This document shows positions 52,622 through 62,400 of a stretch of DNA of 64,000 nt, one piece after another. The notes beneath the pieces are model-generated. The model was not told where the DNA came from and searched no databases. It saw nothing but the letters and a program-made list of their open reading frames with translations. Each line of letters begins with the position of its first letter. Within the stretch, counting starts at the first letter, position 1. The stretch lies in NCBI RefSeq assembly GCF_040529045.1, contig NZ_CP131914.1, positions 3,704,501 through 3,768,500 of the forward strand. Reading direction: 5' to 3'. The position numbers and the translations under genes were made by a program. The DNA is from Xanthomonas indica. GTDB taxonomy: Bacteria > Pseudomonadota > Gammaproteobacteria > Xanthomonadales > Xanthomonadaceae.

Positions 52622-53179
52622 ATGCTCAACGAAATCAAGCAAGACGCACAGACCCGCATGGCCAAGAGCATCGACGCGCTGCGTCATGCGCTCATCAAGG
52701 TGCGGACCGGGCGCGCGTCGACCGCCCTGGTCGAGCACCTGAAGGTCAACTACTACGGCTCTGACATGCCGCTGAGCCAGGTCGCCAGCGTGGCCGTCGC
52801 CGATGCCCGCTCGCTGACCATCACCCCGTGGGAAAAGCAGATGGTCGGCGCGGTCGAGAAGGCGATCCTGGCCTCGGACCTGGGCCTGACCCCGAACACC
52901 GCCGGCACCACCATCCGCCTCAACCTGCCGGCGCTGACCGAGGAGCGCCGCCGCGAGCTGTCCAAGGTCGTGCATGGCGAAGGCGAGGACACCAAGGTCG
53001 CGATCCGCAACATCCGCCGCGACGCCAACCAGCAGGTCAAGGACCTGCTGAAGGACAAGAAGGTCACCGAGGACGAGGCCCGCGCCAGCGAGGACGACAT
53101 CCAGAAGCTGACCGACAAGGCGATCAAGGACGTGGACGAAGTGGTCAAGGGCAAGGAACAGGAACTGATGGCGGTCTGA
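52622..53179 (+). CDS. frr: ribosome recycling factor
   Basis: A 185-residue factor that with EF-G splits post-termination ribosomes. It has the expected three-helix bundle with the head domain: RMAKSIDALRHALIKVRTGR, LSQVASVAVADARSLTITPW and NLPALTEERRRELSKVVHGE, ending in LTDKAIKDVDEVVKGKEQEL. Length is standard. It begins 33 bp after a consensus -10 and directly precedes uppS. Confidence 0.98.
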   Translation: MLNEIKQDAQTRMAKSIDALRHALIKVRTGRASTALVEHLKVNYYGSDMPLSQVASVAVADARSLTITPWEKQMVGAVEKAILASDLGLTPNTAGTTIRLNLPALTEERRRELSKVVHGEGEDTKVAIRNIRRDANQQVKDLLKDKKVTEDEARASEDDIQKLTDKAIKDVDEVVKGKEQELMAV

Positions 53180-53196
53180 GCCTGCGCCTGCCGGCC

Positions 53197-53958
53197 ATGC
53201 CTTCCGACCCCGTCCCCATGTCCCTGCCCCGCCACCTGGCCATCATCATGGATGGCAACGGCCGCTGGGCGCAGCGCCGCCGTCGGCCGCGCGTGATCGG
53301 CCACCGTGCCGGCGCCCGCGCGGTCAACCGCACCATCGACTTCTGCCTGGAGCGTGGCATCGCCGCGCTGACCCTGTTCGCGTTCTCCAGCGAGAACTGG
53401 GGACGCCCGCAGGAGGAAGTGGACGCGCTGATGAAGCTGTTCCTGCACGCGCTCGACCGCGAGGTCGAGGAACTGCAGCGGCGCGGCGTGCGCGTGCGCT
53501 TCATCGGCGACCGCTCGCGCTTTGCGCCGTCGCTGTGCGAGCGCATGGCCCAGGCCGAGGCGCGCACCCGCGACAACCAGGCCCTGCACCTGTCGATCGC
53601 CGCCAGCTACGGCGGCCGCCAGGACATCGCCCTGGCCGCGCGCGCGCTGGCCGAGGACGTCGCTGCCGGGCGCCTGCGCCCGGAGCAGATCGACGAGGAC
53701 GCGCTGTCGGCGCGCATGGCGCTGGCCGACCTGCCGCCGCCGGACCTGTTCATCCGCACCGGCGGCGACCTGCGCATCAGCAACTTCCTGCTGTGGCAGC
53801 TGGCCTACACCGAACTGTGGTTCACCGAGACCCTCTGGCCCGAGTTCGGCCCCGAGGTGCTGCAACAAGCCCTGGACGACTACGCCCGCCGCGAGCGGCG
53901 TTTCGGCCTCACCAGCGCGCAGGTCGCCGAAGCGGCGACGGAGAACGTTTCCGCATGA
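53197..53958 (+). CDS. uppS: undecaprenyl diphosphate synthase
   Basis: A 253-residue cis-prenyltransferase making the C55 carrier for peptidoglycan and O-antigen. Motifs: [20 protein letters not shown] (catalytic Asp), [20 protein letters not shown] and the C-terminal [20 protein letters not shown]. Two starts are possible, 53197 and 53218; I use the first because the intergenic gap to frr is otherwise 38 bp, but neither has a strong ribosome site. The stop overlaps cdsA by 4 bp. Confidence 0.95.
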   Translation: MPSDPVPMSLPRHLAIIMDGNGRWAQRRRRPRVIGHRAGARAVNRTIDFCLERGIAALTLFAFSSENWGRPQEEVDALMKLFLHALDREVEELQRRGVRVRFIGDRSRFAPSLCERMAQAEARTRDNQALHLSIAASYGGRQDIALAARALAEDVAAGRLRPEQIDEDALSARMALADLPPPDLFIRTGGDLRISNFLLWQLAYTELWFTETLWPEFGPEVLQQALDDYARRERRFGLTSAQVAEAATENVSA

Positions 53959-54779
53959 CCCGTACCCGCGTCATCGCCGCGCTGATCATGGCCCCGCTGG
54001 CCATCTGCGCCATCCTGCTGCTGCCGACCCAGTGGCTGGTCGCGCTGGCCGCCTTGATCTTCCTGATCGGCCTGTGGGAATGGCTGAAGCTGGCCGAGGT
54101 CGACGACACCCTGCCGCGCACCATCCTGCTGATGCTCAACCTGCTGCTGATGGTGCTGCTGGTGTGGGCCTCGGCCGGCTCGCTGGTGCTGTTCCAGCTG
54201 ACCACCCTGATCGGCGCCGGCTGGTGGTGCGTGGCCTTGCTGTGGCTGGGCTTCTACCGCTTCGGCTCCGACCACGCCACCTACGCGCGGGTGTTCAAGC
54301 TGGCGGCCGGCACCCTGGCGATCGTGCCCGCCTGGGCCGCGCTGGGCCTGATCCACGCCAGCGAGCCCAACGGCCACCGCTGGCTGCTGACCGCCCTGGC
54401 CACGGTGTGGGCCGCCGATTCCGGCGCCTATTTCGCCGGCCGCCAGTTCGGCAAGCACAAGCTGGCGCCGCGGATCAGCCCCAACAAGACCGTGGAAGGC
54501 CTGGTCGGCGGGCTGCTGGCCGGCCTGATCGTGGCCGCCGGCTTCGGCTGGCTGGCCGGGGTGACCCTGCCGCACCTGCCCGGGCTGCTGATCGTGGCCG
54601 CGGTCAGCGTGCTGGCCTCGGTGGTCGGCGACCTGTTCGAGAGCCTGCTCAAGCGCCACGTCGGCGCCAAGGACTCGGGCAACGTGATCCCCGGCCACGG
54701 CGGCGTGCTGGACCGGATCGACGGCGTGCTGGCGGCGCTGCCGATCTTCGCGCTGGGCAAGGACATCTTCGGGTTCTGA
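53955..54779 (+). CDS. cdsA: phosphatidate cytidylyltransferase
   Basis: A 274-residue inner-membrane enzyme that makes CDP-diacylglycerol. It has about eight hydrophobic helices and the family signature near the C-terminus: [20 protein letters not shown] then [20 protein letters not shown], plus [20 protein letters not shown] in the middle. The ATG overlaps the uppS stop (ATGA), so the two are coupled. Confidence 0.97.
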   Translation: MTRTRVIAALIMAPLAICAILLLPTQWLVALAALIFLIGLWEWLKLAEVDDTLPRTILLMLNLLLMVLLVWASAGSLVLFQLTTLIGAGWWCVALLWLGFYRFGSDHATYARVFKLAAGTLAIVPAWAALGLIHASEPNGHRWLLTALATVWAADSGAYFAGRQFGKHKLAPRISPNKTVEGLVGGLLAGLIVAAGFGWLAGVTLPHLPGLLIVAAVSVLASVVGDLFESLLKRHVGAKDSGNVIPGHGGVLDRIDGVLAALPIFALGKDIFGF

Positions 54780-54784
54780 GGCCA

Positions 54785-55990
54785 GTGAACACGCGACACA
54801 GCAAGGACCCGGCGGTCCGCACCATCGCCGTGCTCGGCGCCACCGGCTCGATCGGCGCCTCGGCGCTGGATGTGATCGCGCGCCATCCGCAGCGCCTGCG
54901 CGCCAGCGTGCTGGCGGCCGGGCGCAATGTCGACGCACTGCTGGCGCTGTGCGCCACGCACCGCCCCGCGCATGCGGTGATCGCCGATCCGGCCCTCTAC
55001 CCGGCCTTGCGTGACGGCCTGCGCGCGGCCGGGCTGTCGACCCAGGCGCATGCCGGCGACGTCGCCCTGGACCAACTGGTGGCCAGCGACGCCTGCGACA
55101 GCGTGGTCGCCGCGATCGTCGGCGCCGCCGGCCTGGCCTCGACCCTGGCCGCCGCGCGTGCCGGCAAGCGCCTGCTGCTGGCCAACAAGGAGGCGCTGGT
55201 GCTGGCCGGCGAGCTGGTCACCGCCGCGGCCGCCGCGGCCGGCGCCGAGATCATCCCGATCGACAGCGAACACAACGCCATCTTCCAGTGCCTGCGCTCG
55301 CGCCAGACCGGCGCCGAGGTGCGGCGGGTGCTGCTGACCGCCTCCGGCGGCCCGTTCCGCGGCTGGGACCGCGCGCGCCTGCAGGCGGTGACCCCGGCGC
55401 AGGCCGTGGCGCACCCGAAGTGGTCGATGGGGCCGAAGATCTCCGTCGACTCGGCGACGTTGATGAACAAGGGCCTGGAAGTCATCGAGGCCCACCACCT
55501 GTTCGCGCTGGCACCCGAGCGCATCGAGGTGCTGGTGCACCCGCAGAGCCTGGTGCACTCGCTGGTCGAGTTCATCGACGGTTCGACCCTGGCGCAGATG
55601 GGCCTGCCGGACATGCGCACCACCCTGGCGGTGGGCCTGGGCTGGCCGGAGCGCATCGCTTCCGGGGTCGCCGGGCTGGACCTGCTGGCGCAGGGCCGGC
55701 TGGACTTCGAGGCGCCGGACCTGGGCGCTTTCCCCTGCCTGGCCCTGGCCTGGCGCGCGATGCAGGCCGGCGGCAGCGCTCCTGCGATCCTGAATGCGGC
55801 CAACGAAGTGGCCGTTTCAGCCTTTCTTCAGGGCCGGATCGGTTTCCTATCGATTCCTGCGCTGGTCGAGAACGCCCTGACCGAGCTGCCTGCGGTCGCG
55901 GCCGATTCCCTGGACGCATTGCTGGCGGCGGATGCGCACTCGCGCAAGATCACCGAACTCGCCATTGCCCGCCACTTCGCCCATGCTTGA
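54785..55990 (+). CDS. dxr: 1-deoxy-D-xylulose 5-phosphate reductoisomerase
   Basis: A 401-residue NADPH enzyme of the MEP isoprenoid pathway. It starts with GTG at 54785 and reads [20 protein letters not shown], the nucleotide-binding motif; the catalytic part has [60 protein letters not shown] and [17 protein letters not shown]. It is 5 bp after cdsA and 26 bp before rseP. Confidence 0.97.
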   Translation: MNTRHSKDPAVRTIAVLGATGSIGASALDVIARHPQRLRASVLAAGRNVDALLALCATHRPAHAVIADPALYPALRDGLRAAGLSTQAHAGDVALDQLVASDACDSVVAAIVGAAGLASTLAAARAGKRLLLANKEALVLAGELVTAAAAAAGAEIIPIDSEHNAIFQCLRSRQTGAEVRRVLLTASGGPFRGWDRARLQAVTPAQAVAHPKWSMGPKISVDSATLMNKGLEVIEAHHLFALAPERIEVLVHPQSLVHSLVEFIDGSTLAQMGLPDMRTTLAVGLGWPERIASGVAGLDLLAQGRLDFEAPDLGAFPCLALAWRAMQAGGSAPAILNAANEVAVSAFLQGRIGFLSIPALVENALTELPAVAADSLDALLAADAHSRKITELAIARHFAHA

Positions 55991-56016
55991 TTCCCACGCC
56001 GCCATGAGCCACGCGC

Positions 56017-57375
56017 ATGGGTAATGTCGTCGGCTCCATCTGGTGGATGCTGGTCAGCCTGGGCATCCTGGTGACCTTCCACGAGTTCGGCCATTTCTGG
56101 GTTGCGCGCCGCTGCGGGGTCAAGGTCCTGCGCTTCTCGGTGGGCTTCGGCAAGCCGCTGTGGTCGCGCTACGACCGCCACGGCACCGAGTTCGCGATCG
56201 CCGCGATCCCGCTCGGCGGCTACGTGAAGATGCTCGACGAGCGCGAGGGCGAGGTGGCCCCGGCCGAACGTGCGCAAGCCTTCAACAACAAGAGCGTGTG
56301 GCAGCGCATCGCCATCGTCGCCGCCGGCCCCATCGCCAACCTGATCCTGTGCGTGGCGTTCCTCTGGGCGATGTTCGTGATCGGCAAGCAGGACTACGCG
56401 CCCATCGTCGGCCGCGCCGAAGGCCTGGCGCAGCAGGCCGGGTTCCAGCCCGGCGAGCGCATCGTCCGCGTCGGCGACCGCGACGTCGCCACCTGGAGCG
56501 AGGCCGCCATGCAGCTGACCGTGGCCGCCATGGATCGCGAAGACGTGCCGGTGCTGACCGAGGACGCGCAGGACGGTACCAGCCGCACCCACACCCTGCG
56601 CCTGTCGCAACTGCCGGTCGGCTTCGACGAGCAGCAGGTGCCGGCCCTGGCCGGCCTGACCTGGCGCTTCACCCTGAAGCCGGCGGTGATCGCCAACGTC
56701 ACCCCCGGCTCGGCCGCCGACGGCGTGCTGCGCCCCGGCGACCGCGTGCTGGCGGTGGATGGCAGCCCGATCACCAGCGCCGACCAGGTGGCGCCGCGGG
56801 TGCAGGCCCTGGGCCGCGACGGCGGCAACGGCCTGATCGAGGTCGAGCGCAACGGCGAGCGGCTGGCCTTGGAGGTCCATCTCAAGCAGGCCGCCGGCGC
56901 CGGCGCGCCGACCTGGAAGCTGGGCGTCGGCATCGGCGAGCAGCGCCGCCCCGCCTACGATGCCACCCTGCGCTACGGCCCGCTGGCGGCGATCCCGGTC
57001 GCCTTCCGCGAGACCGGCCGGATGGCCGGCGACACTCTCGGCATTCTGCGCCGCATGCTGACCGGCGAGGCCTCGCTGAAGAACGTCTCCGGCCCGATCA
57101 CCATCGCCAAGGTCGCCAATGTCTCGGCCAAGCAAGGCCCGGACTGGTTCCTGAATTTCCTGGCCCTGCTGTCGCTGAGCCTGGCGATCATGAACCTGCT
57201 GCCGATCCCGATCTTGGACGGCGGGCACTTGCTGTATTACCTTATCGAGTTGGTCAAGGGCAGCCCGCTGAGCGAGCGCGCCATGGCGGCGGGACAATTC
57301 GTGGGCCTGACGTTGCTGGCAGGGCTGATGGGGTTGGCGTTCTACAACGACCTCTTCGGCCAGGCACTGCGATGA
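56017..57375 (+). CDS. rseP: site-2 membrane protease RseP
   Basis: A 452-residue intramembrane zinc protease that cleaves anti-sigma factors after site-1 cleavage, releasing sigma-E. The zinc motif HEFGH lies in LVTFHEFGHFWVARRCGVKV, the third ligand region near the C-terminus is NLLPIPILDGGHLLYYLIEL, and between them lie two PDZ domains (QAGFQPGERIVRVGDRDVAT and GVLRPGDRVLAVDGSPITSA). It directly precedes bamA, the usual order. Confidence 0.96.
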   Translation: MGNVVGSIWWMLVSLGILVTFHEFGHFWVARRCGVKVLRFSVGFGKPLWSRYDRHGTEFAIAAIPLGGYVKMLDEREGEVAPAERAQAFNNKSVWQRIAIVAAGPIANLILCVAFLWAMFVIGKQDYAPIVGRAEGLAQQAGFQPGERIVRVGDRDVATWSEAAMQLTVAAMDREDVPVLTEDAQDGTSRTHTLRLSQLPVGFDEQQVPALAGLTWRFTLKPAVIANVTPGSAADGVLRPGDRVLAVDGSPITSADQVAPRVQALGRDGGNGLIEVERNGERLALEVHLKQAAGAGAPTWKLGVGIGEQRRPAYDATLRYGPLAAIPVAFRETGRMAGDTLGILRRMLTGEASLKNVSGPITIAKVANVSAKQGPDWFLNFLALLSLSLAIMNLLPIPILDGGHLLYYLIELVKGSPLSERAMAAGQFVGLTLLAGLMGLAFYNDLFGQALR

Positions 57376-57455
57376 CCCGCGCCGATTCACTCGACCCGCT
57401 GTCGTCTTGCGCCGGCGCCCATGCAACAACGATATCGACCTCTACCGGACGTGAC

Positions 57456-59876
57456 ATGACGAGATTTCCCACTCGCCGCCTGCTTGCCCTCGCCCTCGCC
57501 GCCAGCCTCAGCCTGCCGGCCCTGGCCCAGGTAGCGGAGCCCTTCACCGCCAGCGACATCCGCGTCGACGGGCTGCAACGCATTTCGTCCGGCACCGTGT
57601 TCACCTACCTGCCGGTAGAGCGCGGCGACACCGTGGACGAGGCCAAGGTCGCCGAGGCGATCCGTGCGCTGTACCGCACCGGCTTCTTCGAGGACGTGCG
57701 CGTCGATCGCCAGGGCAACATCCTGGTGGTCACGGTCAAGGAGCGCCCGGCGATCAACAAGCTGACCGTCACCGGCAACAAGGACATCAAGAGCGAGGAA
57801 CTGCTCAAGGGCCTGTCCGACATCGGCCTCAGCGAAGGCGGCACCTTCGACCGGCTGAGCCTGGACCGGGTGACCCAGGAGCTGACCCGCCAGTACAACA
57901 ACCGCGGCAAGTACAACGTCGAGATCACCCCGACGGTGAGTCCGCTGGACCGCAACCGCGTCGACGTGGCCATCGCGATCAAGGAAGGCAAGGCGGCCAA
58001 GATCCGCCACGTCAACCTGATCGGCACCGAGAAGTTCCTCAACAAGGACATCCTGGAAAACTGGGAGTCGCGCGAGCACAACTGGCTGTCCTGGTACCGT
58101 CGCGACGACCAGTACTCCAAGGAAAAGCTGTCCGGCGACCTGGAGAAGCTCAACTCCTGGTACCTGGACCGCGGCTACGTCGACTTCAGCGTCGATTCCA
58201 CCCAGGTGGCGATCAGCCCCGACAAGCGCGACATGTACCTGACCGCCGGCATCACCGAAGGCGAGCAGTACAAGATCTCCGACATCAAGGTCACCGGCGA
58301 CACCATCCTGCCGCAGGAAGAGATCGAGAAGCTGGTGATCCCCAAGCCGGGCGACACCTTCTCGCGCGCACTGCTGGAATACAGCTCCGACGCCATCACC
58401 AACACCCTGAGCAACATCGGCTACGCCTTCGCCAAGGTCACCCCGATCCCGACCACCGACCGCGAGAAGCGCACGGTGGCGGTGAACCTGCAGGTCACGC
58501 CGGGCCCGCGCGTGTCGGTGCGGCGCATCGTGTTCCGCGGCAACACCCGCACCTCCGACGAAGTGCTGCGCCGCGAAATGCGCCAGTTCGAGGACACCTG
58601 GTACTCGCAGGCGGCGATCGACCGCTCCAAGATCCGCCTGCAGCGCCTGGGCTACTTCGAGACGGTGGACGTGGAAACGCCACCGGTGCCGGGCAGCAAC
58701 GACAAGGTCGACGTGGTCTACAACGTCAAGGAGACCACCTCGGGCAGCTTCACCTTCGGCCTGGGCTACTCGCAGACCTACGGCGTCACCACCTCGGTGC
58801 AGCTGTCGCAGAACAACTTCCTCGGCGGCGGCAACCGCGTCGCGGTCGACGCTTCGCGCAGCAGCTACCAGGAGCGCTACGCGTTCTCCTACACCAACCC
58901 GTTCTTCACCGACGACGGCGTGTCGCTGGGCTACAACCTGTCGTGGCGCAAGCTGGACTACTCCGACTTCGGCACCGCGCAGTACAACAGCACCAACGGC
59001 GCGGCGCAGGTGATCTTCGGCGTGCCGATCACCGAGACCGACAGCGTCTCGCTGATGTTCGGCGTGGACAGCAACCAGATCACCACCTATCCCGGCTTCA
59101 CCCCGCAGGCGATCATCAACTACATCGACGCGATGGGGACCAAGACCTTCCACGCCTGGCGCACCGAACTGGGCTGGGCGCGCGACACCCGCAACGATTA
59201 CTTCATGCCGACCCGCGGCATGTACCAGCGCGTGGGCCTGGAAGCCACCCTGCCCGGTTCGACCGTGGAGTACTGGAAGCTCAACTACCAGATCTCCAAG
59301 TACTGGCCGATCTCGCCGGCATTGGTACTGAATACGCGTGCCGAATTCGGCTATGGCGACAGCTACGGCAGCGACGTGTCGCGCGACATCTGCGGCACCT
59401 ACGTGAGCGATGCGCAAGGCACCACGACCTACAACCCGCAGGCCTGCGACGGTTCCAACCTGATCCGCCGCGTCACCGCCTCGGGCCTGCCGTTCTACGA
59501 GAACTTCTACGCTGGCGGCACCAACTCGGTCCGCGGCTTCGAGGACAACACCCTCGGCCCGCGCTCCGAAGCCACCGCCTCGTACCGCCGCGGCCAGCCG
59601 CTGGGCGGCTCGTTCAAGACCGTGGGCTCGGCGGAAATGTACTTCCCGAAGCTGTTCGACAGCCCGTCGGCGCGCATTTCGGCGTTCGTGGACGTGGGCA
59701 ACGTGTTCAACGGCGTGGACAACTTCAAGTCCAACGAGTTGCGCGCGTCCACCGGCATCGCCTTGCTGTGGCGCGCGCCGGTCGGCCCGATCTCGATCAG
59801 CTATGCGGTTCCGCTGAAGAAGGAAGACAACGACGAGATCGAGCGTCTGCAGTTCACCTTTGGCGGGCAGTTCTAA
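57456..59876 (+). CDS. bamA: outer-membrane protein assembly factor BamA
   Basis: An 806-residue Omp85 protein that inserts beta-barrels into the outer membrane. The start at 57456 gives signal peptide MTRFPTRRLLALALAASLSL; an earlier ATG overlapping the rseP stop (57372) lacks one. Five POTRA domains occupy about residues 25-420 (ITVTGNKDIKSEELLKGL-like strands LTVTGNKDIKSEELLKGLSD, RIVFRGNTRTSDEVLRREMR), followed by the 16-strand barrel with FYAGGTNSVRGFEDNTLGPR, containing the conserved VRGF, and the terminal QFTFGGQF ending in Phe. No skp gene follows. Confidence 0.97.
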   Translation: MTRFPTRRLLALALAASLSLPALAQVAEPFTASDIRVDGLQRISSGTVFTYLPVERGDTVDEAKVAEAIRALYRTGFFEDVRVDRQGNILVVTVKERPAINKLTVTGNKDIKSEELLKGLSDIGLSEGGTFDRLSLDRVTQELTRQYNNRGKYNVEITPTVSPLDRNRVDVAIAIKEGKAAKIRHVNLIGTEKFLNKDILENWESREHNWLSWYRRDDQYSKEKLSGDLEKLNSWYLDRGYVDFSVDSTQVAISPDKRDMYLTAGITEGEQYKISDIKVTGDTILPQEEIEKLVIPKPGDTFSRALLEYSSDAITNTLSNIGYAFAKVTPIPTTDREKRTVAVNLQVTPGPRVSVRRIVFRGNTRTSDEVLRREMRQFEDTWYSQAAIDRSKIRLQRLGYFETVDVETPPVPGSNDKVDVVYNVKETTSGSFTFGLGYSQTYGVTTSVQLSQNNFLGGGNRVAVDASRSSYQERYAFSYTNPFFTDDGVSLGYNLSWRKLDYSDFGTAQYNSTNGAAQVIFGVPITETDSVSLMFGVDSNQITTYPGFTPQAIINYIDAMGTKTFHAWRTELGWARDTRNDYFMPTRGMYQRVGLEATLPGSTVEYWKLNYQISKYWPISPALVLNTRAEFGYGDSYGSDVSRDICGTYVSDAQGTTTYNPQACDGSNLIRRVTASGLPFYENFYAGGTNSVRGFEDNTLGPRSEATASYRRGQPLGGSFKTVGSAEMYFPKLFDSPSARISAFVDVGNVFNGVDNFKSNELRASTGIALLWRAPVGPISISYAVPLKKEDNDEIERLQFTFGGQF

Positions 59877-59891
59877 AAGAACTGCCCACCC

Positions 59892-60001
59892 GCTGCCAGG
59901 GCTGCGCCCTGGCAGCCAGGTTTTCGCGGCGCGAAAACCTGCTGGGGCTTGGCCTGCCTAATCCCCGCGCCTTCGGCGCGCCCCCTTTAACAAAAGGGGG
60001 C
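59892..60001. repeat. four consecutive stem-loops between bamA and lpxD
   Basis: Perfect inverted repeats: GCTGCCAGGG/CCCTGGCAGC (59892-59916), AGGTTTTCGC/GCGAAAACCT (59918-59940), CGCGCC/GGCGCG (59966-59980) and GCCCCCTTT/AAAGGGGGC (59980-60001, then TTTAC). They fill the gap after the bamA stop. The last may act as a weak terminator; the first may stabilise the bamA mRNA end. Confidence 0.75.
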
Positions 60002-60079
60002 TTTACTCCAGCCCGTTGATCGCTATCTGCTCGCAGCTAAGCTTGGGCAGGGTCCGTCGCGCCCTACGCGGCCGTACGT

Positions 60080-60108
60080 ATGACCGTACTGGTGGCACAC
60101 GGTAGAAT
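60080..60108 (+). promoter_or_regulatory. lpxD promoter (probable leaderless start)
   Basis: ATGACC (60080-60085), 17-bp spacer, TAGAAT (60103-60108). The first base of the lpxD GTG is 7 bp after the -10, which is where transcription should begin, and no Shine-Dalgarno is present. Confidence 0.65.
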
Positions 60109-60114
60109 CTCCCA

Positions 60115-61137
60115 GTGAATACTTCGACCTATACCGCTGACGAGATCGCCGAGCGTTTCGGCCTGCAGGTGCATGGCGACGGCAGCGTCGCGGTGCGCGG
60201 CGTGGCCACGCTGGCGCAGGCCGGCCCGGGGCAGCTCAGCTTCCTGGCCAATCCCCGCTACCGTGCGCAACTGGCTGACAGCACCGCGGCCGTCGTGGTG
60301 CTGCGCGCCGACGACGCCGAGGCGGCACCGGGCACCGCGCTGATCGCGCGCGATCCGTATGTCGCCTTCGCCAAGATCGCCGCGCTGTTCGACGTGGCCC
60401 CGCTGCGGCCGCCCGGCATCCATCCCAGCGCCAGCATCGATCCCAGCGCGCAGGTCGCGGCCAACGCGCACATCGGCGCCTTCGTCAGCATCGGCGCGCG
60501 CAGCGTGGTCGGCGACGGGTGCGTGATCGGCCCCGGCTGCGTGATCGGCGAGGACTGCCAGGTCGGCGCCGGCAGCGAACTGATCGCCCGCGTCACCCTG
60601 GTCACCCGGGTGCGCCTGGGCCAGCGCGTGCGCGTGCATCCCGGCGCGGTGCTCGGTGCCGATGGCTTCGGCCTGGCGATGGACGCCGGCCGCTGGATCA
60701 AGGTGCCGCAACTGGGCGGCGTCAGCATCGGCGACGATTGCGAGATCGGCGCCAACACCTGCGTGGACCGCGGTGCGCTGGAAGACACCACCCTCGAAGA
60801 AGACGTGCGCCTGGACAACCTGGTGCAGGTCGCGCACAACGTGCACATCGGCGCGCACAGCGCCATCGCCGGCTGCACCGGCATCGCCGGCAGCGCCAAG
60901 ATCGGCCGCTACGTGATGCTCGGCGGCGCGGTCGGCGTGGTCGGCCACCTGGAGATCTGCGACAAGGTCGTGGTCACCGGCAAGTCGGTCGTGCGCAACT
61001 CCATCCACGAGCCGGGCGAGTACTCGTCCGGCACCCCATTGACCGACAACCGCACGTGGCGCAAGAACGCCGCGCGCTTCAAACAGCTCGATGCCCTGGC
61101 CCGTCGCATCCTGTCTGTCAGCAAGGAGAAGGAATGA
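60115..61137 (+). CDS. lpxD: UDP-3-O-(3-hydroxyacyl)glucosamine N-acyltransferase
   Basis: A 340-residue left-handed beta-helix acyltransferase, third step of lipid A synthesis. The N-terminal uridine-binding domain is followed by hexapeptide repeats (GIHPSASIDPSAQVAANAHI, VGDGCVIGPGCVIGEDCQVG), the catalytic His in VQVAHNVHIGAHSAIA, and a C-terminal helix. Start is GTG at 60115, 7 bp after a -10 box, so the mRNA may be leaderless. The stop overlaps fabZ (ATGA). Confidence 0.96.
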   Translation: MNTSTYTADEIAERFGLQVHGDGSVAVRGVATLAQAGPGQLSFLANPRYRAQLADSTAAVVVLRADDAEAAPGTALIARDPYVAFAKIAALFDVAPLRPPGIHPSASIDPSAQVAANAHIGAFVSIGARSVVGDGCVIGPGCVIGEDCQVGAGSELIARVTLVTRVRLGQRVRVHPGAVLGADGFGLAMDAGRWIKVPQLGGVSIGDDCEIGANTCVDRGALEDTTLEEDVRLDNLVQVAHNVHIGAHSAIAGCTGIAGSAKIGRYVMLGGAVGVVGHLEICDKVVVTGKSVVRNSIHEPGEYSSGTPLTDNRTWRKNAARFKQLDALARRILSVSKEKE

Positions 61138-61589
61138 GCCACGATCAGCCCCTGCCGGACATCGCCCAGATCCGCGCACTGCTCCCGCACCGCTACCCGT
61201 TCCTGCTGGTGGACAAGGTGGTCTCGCTGGATTTCGAGAACCGCCGGATCGTTGCGCACAAGAACGTGAGCATCAACGAGCCGTATTTCCAGGGCCATTT
61301 CCCCGGCCAGCCGATCATGCCCGGCGTGCTGATCATCGAGGCGCTGGCGCAGGCCGGTGGCATCCTGACCCAGTTGGCGATGGGCCGCGACGCGCAGTCC
61401 AAGCTGTTCTACATGGTCAAGGTCGACAACGCCCGCTTCAACAGCCAGGTGGTGCCCGGCGACGTGCTGGAGCTGCACGTGGAGATCAAGCGGGTGATCC
61501 GCAACATGGCGGTGTACTACGGCGAGGCCAAGGTCAACGGCAAGGTCGTGGCCTGCGCCGAAGTGCTGTGCGCCGGCACCCGCGAATGA
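61134..61589 (+). CDS. fabZ: 3-hydroxyacyl-ACP dehydratase FabZ
   Basis: A 151-residue hot-dog-fold dehydratase of fatty acid synthesis; it competes with LpxA for hydroxyacyl-ACP. Signature: [18 protein letters not shown], with catalytic His in [18 protein letters not shown] and the Glu in [14 protein letters not shown] overlaps the lpxD stop and follows GGAGAAGGA. Confidence 0.97.
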   Translation: MSHDQPLPDIAQIRALLPHRYPFLLVDKVVSLDFENRRIVAHKNVSINEPYFQGHFPGQPIMPGVLIIEALAQAGGILTQLAMGRDAQSKLFYMVKVDNARFNSQVVPGDVLELHVEIKRVIRNMAVYYGEAKVNGKVVACAEVLCAGTRE

Positions 61590-61608
61590 CCCTGGCAGGA
61601 GACCTGCA

Positions 61609-62400
61609 ATGAGCGCCAACGCTCCCCTGATTCACCCCTCCGCGATCATCGACCCCGGCGCGACACTCGCCGCCGACGTGCGCGTCGGCGCCTTCACCGT
61701 GATCGGCGCCGAGGTGGAGATCGGCGAAGGCTGCGAGATCGGCTCGCATTGCAGCATCGTCGGCCCGACCCGGCTGGGCCGCGACAACCGCCTGGTCGGC
61801 CACGTCGCGCTCGGCGGCGACCCGCAGGACAAGAAGTTCGCCGGCGAACGCACCGAACTGGTGATCGGCGACCGCAACGTGATCCGCGAGTTCGTCACCG
61901 TCAGCCGCGGCACCGGCAGCGGCGGCGGCATCACCCGGGTCGGCAGCGACAACTGGTTCCTCGCCTACACCCACGTCGCCCACGACTGCATCGTCGGCAA
62001 CCATTGCGTGTTCTCCAACAACACCACCCTGGCCGGGCATGTGGAAGTGGGCGACCACGTCATCATCAGCGGCTTCGCCGGCGCGCACCAGTTCTGCCGC
62101 ATCGGCGATCACGCCTTCCTCGGCATGGGCGCGCTGATCAACGGCGACGTCCCGCCGTTCACCATGGTCGGCGGCAATTCGCTGGGGCGCCCGCGCGGCA
62201 TCAACAGCGAAGGCCTGAAGCGCCGCGGCTTCGATCCCGAACGCGTGGCCGCGATCAAGCGCGCCTACCGTGCGCTGTACGTGGCCGGCCTGCCGCTGGC
62301 CGAGGCCAAGCACCAGTTGGCGGTGCTGGCCGAAGGCAGCGAGGACGTGCGTGCGATGCTGGAATTCATCGAATCCAGCGAGCGGCCGTTGTTGCGATGA
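61609..62400 (+). CDS. lpxA: UDP-N-acetylglucosamine acyltransferase
   Basis: A 263-residue left-handed beta-helix enzyme, first step of lipid A synthesis. Hexapeptide repeats: [40 protein letters not shown]; catalytic His in [20 protein letters not shown] and the acyl ruler region [20 protein letters not shown]. The C-terminal helical part is normal. The stop overlaps lpxB (ATGA) inside the start of repeat element copy 2. Confidence 0.97.
   Translation: MSANAPLIHPSAIIDPGATLAADVRVGAFTVIGAEVEIGEGCEIGSHCSIVGPTRLGRDNRLVGHVALGGDPQDKKFAGERTELVIGDRNVIREFVTVSRGTGSGGGITRVGSDNWFLAYTHVAHDCIVGNHCVFSNNTTLAGHVEVGDHVIISGFAGAHQFCRIGDHAFLGMGALINGDVPPFTMVGGNSLGRPRGINSEGLKRRGFDPERVAAIKRAYRALYVAGLPLAEAKHQLAVLAEGSEDVRAMLEFIESSERPLLR

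Noticed and set aside
57372-57455. An earlier ATG for bamA overlapping the rseP stop
   Set aside because: It would place 28 polar residues before a clean signal peptide; the ATG at 57456 starts the signal peptide directly.
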